A stretch of DNA of 64,000 nucleotides from Rickettsiales bacterium (GCA_024304995.1 JAMWZD010000001.1:573472-637471); one strand, 5' to 3'. Shown: positions 37,511 through 46,074, numbered from the stretch's first letter. Notes: a model not told the origin generated them from the letters alone. Numbers and translations are program-made.

Positions 37511-38583
37511 TACTTCGCGCTCCCAGAGGCTTTGTTGCTCGCGCCGCTTTTGTTGATAGGGTTGCGATCCCCCTGCTCTTTCAGCAAGCCAGTAAATTCA
37601 GGCGGGAAGTTGTTCAGTTGTCGCCATAATTCATAGCCCAGTGACACTTCTTCCAGCAGCACCCAACCTTTCACATGCGTGCCGTAACGCAGGAATTTTT
37701 CATCTGGCCAGCCGTCACTATCTGGCTCAACAATCACTCGGAACTTGCCATTTGCACCCACGGAAGGGTCAACAATCGCCACTTTTCCACCAAATGTGCC
37801 CACCGCTTTGGACGGCCAGCCACTGAACTGCACCACAGGCCAGCCTTCAAATTGCAGCCGTACTTTGCGACCAGGATAGACCAGCGGCACATCCACACCA
37901 TCTGTATAAAGCTCTGCGACAAATTCAATATCATCTGGTGCAAATTCCACCAGCGGGTCACCCTGTTTCACGGTGGTCGCCACATCACCTGAAACAATGT
38001 TCAGCACGCGCCCATCACGCGGGGCATAGAGTATCTGCGTGTCCTGACGGGACAGTTTGGTTTTCACCTGCTGCAACTTTGCCAGTGCCTGCGCTTCCTT
38101 GGCAAGCAGGCTTTTATAGTCAATACGCGCTTTTTCATATTCGCGCGGGGCAGACAGCCCCTGCTTCACCAGGTCATTTTTGCGGTCTGCATTCAGCTTG
38201 CCTGTGCGCGCTGCCATCTGCGCCACTTCATAATTGCGCTGCAATGCGTCTCGCTCTGCGCGGAGGCGGTCAAGCAATAGCGGGTCATTATCCATAATCT
38301 CCACAATTGGCTCACCTTTTTTCACAATCGTTCCGTCTGACACAAACCATTCTTTGATGCGCCCATCCACCAGCGCGTTGAGCATCTGCACACGGTCACC
38401 AGGGTTCAGCGTGATCACCTGCCCTACGCCATAAGCTGTCTGCACCCACGGAACAAAGATGAGTGCCAGAATAATCAGTAAAATTGTAGCGCTTAATATC
38501 CACGCAAAAGTTCGGGTGGCTGAAGGAATTTCAAGCTCATCCAGAATCGGAAATCTGGCATTATGTCTTGCAGGCATCGTCAT
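37510..38583 (-). CDS. HlyD-type membrane fusion protein of the type I exporter
   Basis: This 357-residue periplasmic adaptor links the inner-membrane exporter with the TolC-type channel. A short cytoplasmic N-terminus is followed by one membrane helix (WILSATILLIILALIFV, about 28-44), a biotinyl-lipoyl half (VSDGTIVKKGEPIVEI), a coiled-coil hairpin (about 115-180), the second lipoyl half (APRDGRVLNIVSGDVATTVKQGDPL) and a beta-barrel. Its ATG directly follows the stop of the ABC gene, with a second in-frame ATG two codons on. It fits HlyD better than RND-type adaptors because of the membrane helix and neighbours. Confidence 0.88.
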   Translation of the reverse strand: MTMPARHNARFPILDELEIPSATRTFAWILSATILLIILALIFVPWVQTAYGVGQVITLNPGDRVQMLNALVDGRIKEWFVSDGTIVKKGEPIVEIMDNDPLLLDRLRAERDALQRNYEVAQMAARTGKLNADRKNDLVKQGLSAPREYEKARIDYKSLLAKEAQALAKLQQVKTKLSRQDTQILYAPRDGRVLNIVSGDVATTVKQGDPLVEFAPDDIEFVAELYTDGVDVPLVYPGRKVRLQFEGWPVVQFSGWPSKAVGTFGGKVAIVDPSVGANGKFRVIVEPDSDGWPDEKFLRYGTHVKGWVLLEEVSLGYELWRQLNNFPPEFTGLLKEQGDRNPINKSGASNKASGSAK

Positions 38584-40293
38584 TTACACTTCCTCCTGCT
38601 CGGCATCATAATTCATATATATCTCATGTGAGACATATTTCTGCTGGTCACGATGCAGGATAAGATATTTCTCAAAACACCCCATACCGCGCAGATTGGA
38701 GCAATAAAGCAACGTCATATCAGGTTTCTGGCACAAACGCTCCATAATCCGCACACGGCGCTGATAGGAAATCATATCAAAACATTCATTTAATATCAGC
38801 ACATGTGGCTGCGCTAATATCGCAGATGCGAGCTTCAGCCGTAAGGTCTGCGCAGTGGTTAACGGTGCACCGTGCGCCATGAGTTGCGTATCTTTTTTCT
38901 TTGGCAACGCGGCAATTACGTTGCCCATTTCCACCAGTTCCAGCGCCGCATCAATCTGCACCGTGGTCGCTTGTGGCGCATCCATTGTGAGATATTCGCG
39001 GATACTGCATTCAATAATGGTCGGTCTGTCGAGAATAATAACGCGGTCACGCAGGTGATGCGTGTGATAATCTGCAATAGATTCTCCCGCAATCAAAATG
39101 CGTCCTTCATGAGGCATATCATAGGATTTGAGCGCATCAAAAAGCTGGATCTGTGCTTCATAATGTACGCTATTGACCAGAATTTTGTCTCCTCCATTAA
39201 TGGCAAAATTCAGCCGCACCGCTTCAGAATTATCCAGAAATAAGGCATCATTGCATAATATATCCACTGGCGCGATGGGCAGATATAACCCTTCATACAC
39301 CTGCTCCTGTGGGACATCATAAAGCTGGTAAATCTCTTCCAGCGCTGCTGTCAGATCATAGAGTTGAGAGAGATAATATCCCAATCGTGAAATGCCATAA
39401 AACACCGCAGAAAGCACCAGCTCCGCCGCCACCAGCTGCCCAAGCGACAGTTGATTATTGATCACCAGTGATCCCCCAATCCCAAGCAAGCCCGCATTAG
39501 AAAAGGCGTATAAAAGCAAAAATCCTATATGTTGTGAGAACACATTTTTAAAATGCAAAATACGGATGTTAATATAATTGCGGATGAGCTTATCCGATTT
39601 CTGAATGGCAAAATTGCTGTGTTTGCCTGATTTGTAATAATCATTTGAATGGGCAATATCTTCAAGATGTCGTCCCGTCAGATATTTTGCTGATGAAAGT
39701 TTCATCGCAGTGCGCATTGCCCGCCACCCAAAAGCACGCCAGATAATATATAAGGTTGAAACGAACACGACCGTGAATAAGAGCAGCCACGGGTGAAAAA
39801 ATGAAACCAGCACCATCCCTACGATCATCTGCAGCAGGGTTGCAAATAACCCAACCACCATACCAGGGAGAATTTTCTGCACCTGCACAATGTCAAAATA
39901 CCGATTTACCAGTTCGTAACGGTTGATGTTTTTGTAATAATCACGTTTGGCGTAAATATTTCTCAGTGTGAAATCTGCCGCGATGCGCGCATAAACGCGG
40001 CGCTCAAACCGCTCCAACACCAGCATCTGAAGCGCGGTCAGCGTACCTGAAATAAACAATAAAATGAACAATGTCACCGTGAGCCAGATGACGGCATTCT
40101 GCAACCCCACATTGGCAACAGTGTTGATCAGCATCTGCACAGAAATTGGCACAGAAAGCGTCAGCATACTAATAGCAACACCATACACAATCGCTACTTT
40201 CAGGAAGGATTTATCTTCCATGATAAGCGTTGAAAAAAGCATTTTTACAAATGCCTTAAATTCAGTATGCGTCATCTTTTTGATGTTTGCCAT
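38584..40293 (-). CDS. ABC-type exporter with degenerate nucleotide-binding domain
   Basis: The 569 residues consist of a six-helix exporter membrane domain (about 30-315, strong segments at 31-60, 67-92, 143-185, 256-300) and a C-terminal domain (about 340-569) that follows the layout of an ABC ATPase but lacks its catalytic residues. The Walker A position reads NSVHYEAQ (374-381) with no GKS/T; the signature LSGGQ is LTTAQ (478-482); Walker B is HVLILNE (497-503) with Asn for Asp; the H-loop histidine is absent in YCSN (530-533). No C39 peptidase domain. It is the first of three tightly packed exporter genes. Transport mode is uncertain. Confidence 0.85.
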   Translation of the reverse strand: MANIKKMTHTEFKAFVKMLFSTLIMEDKSFLKVAIVYGVAISMLTLSVPISVQMLINTVANVGLQNAVIWLTVTLFILLFISGTLTALQMLVLERFERRVYARIAADFTLRNIYAKRDYYKNINRYELVNRYFDIVQVQKILPGMVVGLFATLLQMIVGMVLVSFFHPWLLLFTVVFVSTLYIIWRAFGWRAMRTAMKLSSAKYLTGRHLEDIAHSNDYYKSGKHSNFAIQKSDKLIRNYINIRILHFKNVFSQHIGFLLLYAFSNAGLLGIGGSLVINNQLSLGQLVAAELVLSAVFYGISRLGYYLSQLYDLTAALEEIYQLYDVPQEQVYEGLYLPIAPVDILCNDALFLDNSEAVRLNFAINGGDKILVNSVHYEAQIQLFDALKSYDMPHEGRILIAGESIADYHTHHLRDRVIILDRPTIIECSIREYLTMDAPQATTVQIDAALELVEMGNVIAALPKKKDTQLMAHGAPLTTAQTLRLKLASAILAQPHVLILNECFDMISYQRRVRIMERLCQKPDMTLLYCSNLRGMGCFEKYLILHRDQQKYVSHEIYMNYDAEQEEV

Positions 40294-40381
40294 ATGATAT
40301 TACTACAGAAGTTAAGCCGCAAATACTATAGCAAGATTCAACTATTTTGGCACTGAAAACCGTGTAATGATAAGGATATGC

Positions 40382-41860
40382 TTATGTGCTTCGTACATCT
40401 TCTTTGTTGAGTGACATCGGCACATCAATCGTCACTGTGGTTCCTTTGCCTTCTTCACTTTCAATTTTGAAGTTACCACCAAGGATTTCCACCAGTTTTT
40501 TGGATAGCGGCAAGCCAAGCCCTGTGCCTTCATAACGGCGTGAAAGCTGGCTATCCACCTGCCCGAATGGAGTCATCACTTTGGAAATGTCTTTTGGCGC
40601 GATACCAATACCCGTATCTGTCACCACAAACACCGCGCGGTTGCGCACCACATCATGCCACGCAGTGATCTTCACCTGCCCGTTTGGCGGCGTAAATTTA
40701 ACGGAATTGGAAAGCAGGTTCAGCAACACCTGTTTGAGTTTTTTCGCATCCGTATGCAAAATGAAATGCGCTTTCGGCAAATCTTCCAGCAAGGTGACCT
40801 GCGCTTCTTCCGCACGCGGAATCATCAAACGCACGGAGTTTTTCACCATTTTGATGCCATCAATTTCAGACAAGTCAATTTCCAGCTTGCCTGCCTCTGC
40901 TTTCGAAAATTCCAGAATATCATTGATCAGGCTGAGCAGGTGCTTTCCTGAGCTATTAATATCTTTGAGATATTCAATATATTGAGCTTCCAGCGTCTGC
41001 GCCAGACTGGTGAACAGGATTTCCGAAAACCCGATAATAGCGTTAAGCGGTGTGCGCAATTCATGCGAAATATTCGCAAGAAACATGGATTTATCACGGT
41101 TCTCAGATTCTGCGGCCGCGGCGGCAGCGGTCAGTTCAAGGTTCAGCTCATGCTGTTTTGCGATGATGGATTCTGCCCGACGCGAGAAGAAAATAAGCAG
41201 CATAATCAGAAATAAGAAAATACTGATAATCCCTAATGATGCAATCCACTGAAAATCTATCAGCTTGCCCCATGAACTGGTGACATCATAATCAATGCGT
41301 ATGATCGCATCCATATAAGTTGCGGGGTTGTCTGCCAGAATGCGGATATAATTCTGGGTGTAAATAGGGGTATAGGTGCTGATGAGCGTGCCACGCTTCA
41401 ACTCCCCATTTGCCAGATAATATTCCGTATCCTCCAGAACGGCTGCAGCATTTTCCCCGCCTAATGCAGTCGCAAATTCGGGATTATCCTTGTCAATCCA
41501 CATCACCTTGTTGCCCAGCGTAGGGTTGACTGAAAGCACCATTGCACCATCTTTCATGTAAAGGCGCATTTCGTTTATTTTCATCTGCGCGAAGAAATTC
41601 ACTGTGTCGCGGCGCAATTCCTGATATTCGCGGTAATTCTTCCATTTTTCGACATTCAGCCGTGACAGACGTGAAATGGTGTTGCGGTGTTTCACCCAGA
41701 CCGTCTGCGTATAGGCAGTGGAAAGGCGCTTGGAATTGGTGCGCACCATTTCAACCATATCGGCGCTGGCAATGTGACGATAATACAGACCCACTGAGTA
41801 TGCTGCTCCCACCACAATAAGCAGGCTTATTATGCTGAATATTCGTATATAGCTAAACAT
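40382..41860 (-). CDS. Membrane sensor histidine kinase
   Basis: This 492-residue kinase has a first membrane helix (about 8-25), a periplasmic sensor region (about 30-200), a second helix (205-226), a coiled linker rich in Ala, a HisKA domain with the phosphorylated His266 in ANISHELRTPLN, and an HATPase domain with NLLSNSVKF, DTGIGI and GTGLGLPLSKKL. There is no receiver domain and no response regulator gene nearby, so its partner is encoded elsewhere. The secretion genes follow 88 bases downstream on the same strand and could share its transcript. The ligand is unknown. Confidence 0.92.
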   Translation of the reverse strand: MFSYIRIFSIISLLIVVGAAYSVGLYYRHIASADMVEMVRTNSKRLSTAYTQTVWVKHRNTISRLSRLNVEKWKNYREYQELRRDTVNFFAQMKINEMRLYMKDGAMVLSVNPTLGNKVMWIDKDNPEFATALGGENAAAVLEDTEYYLANGELKRGTLISTYTPIYTQNYIRILADNPATYMDAIIRIDYDVTSSWGKLIDFQWIASLGIISIFLFLIMLLIFFSRRAESIIAKQHELNLELTAAAAAAESENRDKSMFLANISHELRTPLNAIIGFSEILFTSLAQTLEAQYIEYLKDINSSGKHLLSLINDILEFSKAEAGKLEIDLSEIDGIKMVKNSVRLMIPRAEEAQVTLLEDLPKAHFILHTDAKKLKQVLLNLLSNSVKFTPPNGQVKITAWHDVVRNRAVFVVTDTGIGIAPKDISKVMTPFGQVDSQLSRRYEGTGLGLPLSKKLVEILGGNFKIESEEGKGTTVTIDVPMSLNKEDVRST

Positions 41861-41940
41861 CGCTACATCCTTTCAGGTGCATCATGCCCACATATTACAG
41901 CGACAAACCGTAAAAAACAGTTAAAATGCAATCTAGCAAC

Positions 41941-41969
41941 TTGACCATCCACTCAACTTGCATTATAAA
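41941..41969 (+). promoter_or_regulatory. Promoter of rpmH-rnpA-yidD
   Basis: TTGACC (41941-41946) and TATAAA (41964-41969) with an ideal 17-base spacer, ending 27 bases before the rpmH GTG. Close to consensus, fitting a highly expressed ribosomal protein gene. Confidence 0.75.
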
Positions 41970-41996
41970 ACACGGTTCAGAATTAAGGAGTTTAAT

Positions 41997-42131
41997 GTGA
42001 AACGTACTTTTCAACCAAGTCGTCTTGTTCGTAAACGTCGCCACGGCTTTCGCAGCCGCATGGCTACTGTGGGTGGCCGCCGCGTGATTGCTGCACGCCG
42101 CAGCAGAGGTCGCAAGCGTCTGAGCGCGTAA
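41997..42131 (+). CDS. rpmH: Ribosomal protein L34
   Basis: This 44-residue basic protein of the large ribosomal subunit begins [18 protein letters not shown] and ends [11 protein letters not shown], the L34 pattern over its full length. The start is GTG 41997 (the ATG two bases earlier is out of frame and stops at once), with an AAGGAG ribosome binding site at 41985-41990. rnpA starts on the next base after the stop. Confidence 0.97.
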   Translation: MKRTFQPSRLVRKRRHGFRSRMATVGGRRVIAARRSRGRKRLSA

Positions 42132-42524
42132 ATGGATGAGCAGATTCGCTCTGCCAATCCTTTATCCATCTCTACCTTAAAAACGCGCAGACAGTTTCTG
42201 GCGCTGAGAACGTGCGAGCAAAAAGTTATCTCACGTTTTTTTATTATTCAATATGCAAATATAAAAGAATATGCATCTTTTCTGCCATCTGATGCAGAGA
42301 AGCCACAATGCTATATTGGTTATACCGTCACGAAAAAGATGGGAAACGCCGTGGCGCGAAACCGCATCAAGCGCAGATTGCGCGAAATGGTGCGTGCGCA
42401 ATTTCCGCTTCATGCCAAAGCAGGTTTTGCGTATAATATTATCGCACGACACGCCATCATCAACGCCCCATTTGAAAGCATCTCACATGAACTTCAACGC
42501 GCACTACACAAAATTCACCACTAA
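42132..42524 (+). CDS. rnpA: Ribonuclease P protein component
   Basis: This protein subunit of RNase P helps the catalytic RNA remove tRNA 5' leaders. The 130-residue sequence has the diagnostic helix GNAVARNRIKRRLREMVR and an upstream beta strand (CYIGYTVTKKMG). ATG 42132 follows the rpmH stop without a gap, so translation is coupled. The N-terminus carries about 10 extra residues before TLKTRRQF, so a start further in cannot be excluded. It overlaps yidD by 38 bases. Confidence 0.93.
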   Translation: MDEQIRSANPLSISTLKTRRQFLALRTCEQKVISRFFIIQYANIKEYASFLPSDAEKPQCYIGYTVTKKMGNAVARNRIKRRLREMVRAQFPLHAKAGFAYNIIARHAIINAPFESISHELQRALHKIHH

Positions 42525-42753
42525 ACTGCGCCGCATTCCTGCGCAGGCGTGCATTATGCTGGTGCGAATTTATCAATATACCCTCTCCCCTTTAAAACCA
42601 CATTCCAGCTGCTGTTTCCTGCCCTCCTGTTCACATTATGCCATTCAGGCACTACAACGCCACGGCGCGGTGAAAGGCAGCTGGCTGGCGTGCAAACGCA
42701 TTATGCGCTGCCATTCAAAAAAGACTTACAGCGTGGATGAAGTGCCTGAGTGA
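42487..42753 (+). CDS. yidD: Membrane protein insertion efficiency factor YidD
   Basis: This 88-residue protein is thought to assist YidC-dependent membrane insertion. ACIMLVRIYQYTLSPL, the cysteine cluster in SSCCFLPSCSHYAIQAL, and KGSWLACKRIMRCH match the family, although the usual CRF-PTCS reads CCF-PSCS. I place the start at ATG 42487 (MNFNAHYTK), inside rnpA; the frame stays open further upstream but that part only mirrors rnpA. yidC, often next, is not here. Confidence 0.88.
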   Translation: MNFNAHYTKFTTKLRRIPAQACIMLVRIYQYTLSPLKPHSSCCFLPSCSHYAIQALQRHGAVKGSWLACKRIMRCHSKKTYSVDEVPE

Positions 42754-42826
42754 AATAAAGGCTTTGTTTTTGCTGAGAGTTTTGTTATATTGGTTAGGTA
42801 CATTATTCTCATTGAGAACTGACGCT

Positions 42827-42973
42827 ATGGATCATTTAGTTGATAAAATAGACCCAAAAGTTGAAGCCATTAAAGCCGCAGGCGAAAAAAATGATTTATA
42901 TATATACATTTTTGGAGGGTGGCTTTTTTTAGTACTGCTAATTGCAGTATCGTTACAAATATATTTTCACTAG
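42827..42973 (+). CDS. Possible small single-pass membrane protein
   Basis: A 48-residue frame starts MDHLVDKIDPKVEAIKAAG and ends in one strong membrane helix (IYIFGGWLFLVLLIAVSLQIYF). The same frame can extend to ATG 42737, overlapping yidD, with a second hydrophobic stretch; I prefer the short form because the extra part has little ribosome binding support. The tail-anchored pattern is plausible for a real small protein. The region is AT-rich compared with rnpA and yidD. Confidence 0.4.
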   Translation: MDHLVDKIDPKVEAIKAAGEKNDLYIYIFGGWLFLVLLIAVSLQIYFH

Positions 42974-43048
42974 GTAAATACGACTAGAATTTCGCTCAGG
43001 ATATAATTTATTTATATCCTTTTTTTTAGTAAACTTAAACATACTTCA

Positions 43049-43756
43049 ATGTCAAATCTAAGTGATACAAAAGAATACGGCAGCATTCTAGAGTTAAAAC
43101 TGTCGGCAACATTGGAACTTAAAAGCACTAAAAAATATGCTGTTGGAGCAATACTTTTAGCTGCGATTTTCTCAGCGTATTTGCTGATACCGATTTTTAT
43201 AGATGTTTCGGGTGATGCTCTTATTCTCTCTAGAAAACTGATTACTTCTCATCCTCAGAGTAACACTCTTTTTGGATTGTTAGAAAGAATGGTAACAACT
43301 TCATCAGTCTGTTTAATTTATGGCGGTTTATGGAATAATGCTGCCACTAATGAGAAAAATTCTCTTTTTGAGCAACATCAAACCATTCTAAACCGCATTA
43401 ACAAAAACTGGGACATTATCAATATCGCTATTGAGAAGTCTCGCGAAGCGCAAAGATACGGCGATACTCGCGCCTATAATTATGGCATGAGCGGCGCGCT
43501 TGCCTATTTTGCTAAGCTGGTTGGTACGGAATATGAGCAGGAAACAGAAGGCATAGACCTTTCTTGTCAAATGCTGTGTAAGCGCAATTATTCTGGCTTA
43601 AAGCTCAATCGCTGCAAGCTGGATCATGCGGACTTCACGAATTGCACGCTAAAAGGTGTGGAATTTAATGATGTTACCACCAATGGAACGGTGTTTAGCG
43701 ATATTGCCTTACAGCAAATCACTATTAATCGTTCCAGCGCAAACGAAAACTCATAA
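43049..43756 (+). CDS. Two-helix membrane protein with short pentapeptide-like C-terminus
   Basis: This 235-residue protein has a first membrane helix about 31-51 (AVGAILLAAIFSAYLLIPIF), a second near 84-93 (TSSVCLIYGGLW, weaker), a helical middle, and a C-terminus with A(D/N)LXX-like steps (GLKLNRCKLDHADFTNCTLKGVEF) typical of a few pentapeptide-repeat turns. Composition shifts from AT-rich in the first half to more typical bases later, perhaps a composite gene. It has its own terminator. Function unknown. Confidence 0.6.
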   Translation: MSNLSDTKEYGSILELKLSATLELKSTKKYAVGAILLAAIFSAYLLIPIFIDVSGDALILSRKLITSHPQSNTLFGLLERMVTTSSVCLIYGGLWNNAATNEKNSLFEQHQTILNRINKNWDIINIAIEKSREAQRYGDTRAYNYGMSGALAYFAKLVGTEYEQETEGIDLSCQMLCKRNYSGLKLNRCKLDHADFTNCTLKGVEFNDVTTNGTVFSDIALQQITINRSSANENS

Positions 43757-43765
43757 CCATTCTCT

Positions 43766-43797
43766 GGGAGGTCGCTATTAGCACCTCTCTTTTTTTA
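43766..43797 (+). terminator. Intrinsic terminator before the metallo-hydrolase gene
   Basis: GGGAGGT (43766-43772) pairs with ACCTCTC (43783-43789, one G-T), then eight T to 43797. Confidence 0.8.
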
Positions 43798-43806
43798 TCT
43801 TCATCA

Positions 43807-43837
43807 TAGACAATATTAATCCTCATCATGCTATAAT
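43807..43837 (+). promoter_or_regulatory. Probable promoter of a leaderless metallo-hydrolase message
   Basis: TAGACA (43807-43812) and a perfect TATAAT (43832-43837), spaced by 19 bases. The ATG at 43844 is only six bases past the -10 element, where transcription would start, and there is no ribosome binding site. Confidence 0.5.
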
Positions 43838-43843
43838 GCGTGC

Positions 43844-44623
43844 ATGAATATCACCATATTAGGATGTGGCAGCTCTACAGGCGTGCCAGTGATTGGGTGC
43901 AGATGTGCGGTCTGCACCTCGGCAAATCCGAAAAACACGCGCACCCGCGCCAGCATTCTGTGGACGCTAGATAATGGCAAACGCATTCTGGTGGACACCT
44001 CGCCCGATTTGCGGGAGCAGGCATTGCGACATGACCTGACGACTGTTGACAGCATCATCATGACCCATGCCCACGCAGACCATTGCCACGGCATGGATGA
44101 AGTGCGTTCCTTTAATTATCACCGTGATGATTATATAGATTATTATGCTAATGCAGCGACTATGGCAGACATCAAAGCACGCTTTGCGTATGTGTTCCGC
44201 GAACATCACCGCTCCCACGGCTGGTATAAGCCCTGCCTGATCCCGCATGAAGTCACTGCTGGAACTCATAAAATCTGCGGGGAAGATGTAACATTATTCA
44301 ACCAGCAACATGGCAAAGGCACGACGCTGGGTATTCGCATAGGTAATGCTGCCTATACCACAGACGCAAATGCGCTGGATGAGGCAGCCTTTGACGCGCT
44401 GGAAGGCATAGAGGTGTGGGTGGTGGATTGCTTACGCCTTACTCCCGCCCCCACTCATGCGCATCTGGACATCACGTTGGAATGGATTGAACGTGTGGAG
44501 CCCAAACGCGCGATTTTAACACATATGGCACATGAGATTGATTATGACGAAGTGTCTGCCATGCTTCCTGAACATATAGTGCTTGCCTATGACGGCATGA
44601 TGATTGATACTGCGCGCGCATGA
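43844..44623 (+). CDS. Metallo-beta-lactamase fold hydrolase, PhnP-like
   Basis: This 259-residue metal-dependent hydrolase has the motif THAHADH (74-80) and an N-terminus, LGCGSSTGVPVIGCRCAVC, typical of the PhnP/phosphoribosyl cyclic phosphodiesterase group; the two cysteines suggest a structural zinc site. Later histidines (HAHLDI, THMAHEID) complete the metal sites. No phosphonate genes are near, so the substrate is open. It overlaps cysQ by four bases (ATGA), which suggests a link with nucleotide phosphate metabolism. Confidence 0.85.
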   Translation: MNITILGCGSSTGVPVIGCRCAVCTSANPKNTRTRASILWTLDNGKRILVDTSPDLREQALRHDLTTVDSIIMTHAHADHCHGMDEVRSFNYHRDDYIDYYANAATMADIKARFAYVFREHHRSHGWYKPCLIPHEVTAGTHKICGEDVTLFNQQHGKGTTLGIRIGNAAYTTDANALDEAAFDALEGIEVWVVDCLRLTPAPTHAHLDITLEWIERVEPKRAILTHMAHEIDYDEVSAMLPEHIVLAYDGMMIDTARA

Positions 44624-45405
44624 CACTGACCGACCAACAAAAACACGCCGTGAATGATGCCACTGTTGCAGCAGGCGCTATCATCATGGAATACCGCAAT
44701 GCGTGGATTAAAGACGGGTTTGATGTGGACATTAAGAAAGATGATTCCCCTGTCACGCAGGCAGATAAGGCAGCAGATAATTATATCTGCGAAATACTGC
44801 GCGAGCTGACCCCTGATATTCCTGTCATTTCAGAAGAAGGTTCACATAATCAGGCGGCAGCGAAGGATGGCTTTTTCTGGTGCGTTGACCCGCTGGACGG
44901 CACAAAAACCTTTATTCGCGGCGGGAAGAATTTCACAGTGAATATTGGGCTAATTCATAACTTTATGCCTGTTTACGGCGCGATATATGCCCCCGCACAT
45001 GAACAGCTTTATTATGGATGTGTGCATGAAGGATTGGCATCAAAATCCGTCCGTGGCGGCGAACATGTGGTTATTGCAACACGTGCAACCCCTGCTCATG
45101 CAGAAGGCTTGACCGCCTATGTCAGCAAAAACCACGGCAGGAAAATGGATGAGCAACTCAAAGAGGCGTATAATATCACCGAATCTATCCCCGCCTCCAG
45201 CTCCATTAAATTCTGCAGACTGGCGGAAGGGCTGGCAGATATTTATCCCCGCTTTGGCCCTACTATGGAATGGGACACTGCAGCAGGACATGCCATATTG
45301 CTGGCAGCAGGCGGGCGGATTGATGTGATGGGTGAAGGTAACGCTTTGCGATATAGCAAGCAGAAGTTTTTAAACAGCAACTTTGTGGCATATGGCTGCA
45401 AATAA
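44620..45405 (+). CDS. cysQ: 3'(2'),5'-bisphosphate nucleotidase
   Basis: This magnesium-dependent phosphatase of the inositol monophosphatase superfamily converts PAP or PAPS, by-products of sulfate assimilation, to AMP or APS. It has 261 residues with DDSPVTQADKAAD, VISEEGS, the metal motif DPLDGTKTFIRG and the second metal motif EWDTAAGHAIL. It follows the metallo-hydrolase with an ATGA overlap. The superfamily is secure; the substrate follows from similarity to CysQ, with HisN or SuhB types less fitting because of the KTF-RG loop. Confidence 0.9.
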   Translation: MTLTDQQKHAVNDATVAAGAIIMEYRNAWIKDGFDVDIKKDDSPVTQADKAADNYICEILRELTPDIPVISEEGSHNQAAAKDGFFWCVDPLDGTKTFIRGGKNFTVNIGLIHNFMPVYGAIYAPAHEQLYYGCVHEGLASKSVRGGEHVVIATRATPAHAEGLTAYVSKNHGRKMDEQLKEAYNITESIPASSSIKFCRLAEGLADIYPRFGPTMEWDTAAGHAILLAAGGRIDVMGEGNALRYSKQKFLNSNFVAYGCK

Positions 45406-45440
45406 AAAAAAGACCGTCAGAACAATAGGTTCATGACGGT
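45404..45440 (-). terminator. Terminator of the coiled-coil orphan
   Basis: ACCGTCA (45413-45419) pairs with TGACGGT (45434-45440). On the minus strand it is followed by a run of eight T (A-run 45404-45411 on the + strand). Confidence 0.8.
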
Positions 45441-45448
45441 AAAAAAAC

Positions 45449-45937
45449 TTAATCTGTGATATTTCGGTAAAGAGTGCTGAACTCCAGACCAAAATCTTCA
45501 GTTATGTTAAGTTGAAACGTATAGATATGCGTTTCGGGTTTTTCAGGCTGCGAGGATGCAGATTTTGACAACTCGTCTGCTAATTTCGCATTATTATCAG
45601 CAATAAGGCTAACCTTTTCGAGCTGTTTCCTAAGATCATCAATCTCATCAATTTGCTTTAATGCTTTTTGCTTCCAATATAGATTAGTCTGGTTTTCAAA
45701 TTCAGCAATTTTTAGCAACTCATTGAGTTGAGTATTTTCCTCTTCCTGCGCATCTATTGCTTTCAATAAAGCAGTGTGACGCGCCTCAAGGTTTGAGAAA
45801 CGTTTTTGAAGAATACCGAACTCTTTGAGTTCTTTAAGCTGTGCTTTATATTTGTTCGCCATGTCTTTCAACTGGCGATCTAACATAGCTGCACGTTGTT
45901 TCCAAAAATTAAGCGTACCCACATGTTCGTTTGTCAT
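45449..45937 (-). CDS. Coiled-coil orphan protein
   Basis: This 162-residue protein is predicted coiled coil from about 10 to 125, with heptad-like Leu spacing (LKELKEFGILQKRFSNLEAR, IDEIDDLRKQLEKV), then a Ser/Pro linker and a short beta-like tail (IYTFQLNITEDFG). No membrane segment, no known family. The convergent cysQ gene and its own terminator show a single-gene unit. Could be a structural or scaffolding protein; not recognised. Confidence 0.6.
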   Translation of the reverse strand: MTNEHVGTLNFWKQRAAMLDRQLKDMANKYKAQLKELKEFGILQKRFSNLEARHTALLKAIDAQEEENTQLNELLKIAEFENQTNLYWKQKALKQIDEIDDLRKQLEKVSLIADNNAKLADELSKSASSQPEKPETHIYTFQLNITEDFGLEFSTLYRNITD

Positions 45938-46074
45938 AGTCTTTAAAAATCAAATAAACGACAAATCAGGTGTTACCAAAGTAACACGATGTAATAACGA
46001 GTTTTTGTTCTGATGATTGAAACAATCATAGCGAAACAAAAAGAATTATTGCCACTTTGTTAAATTATAATGCG

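Noticed and set aside
42271-42486. N-terminal extension of yidD to 42271
   Set aside because: The extra 72 residues run in a shifted frame of rnpA and have no similarity to YidD, which starts at MNFNAHY.
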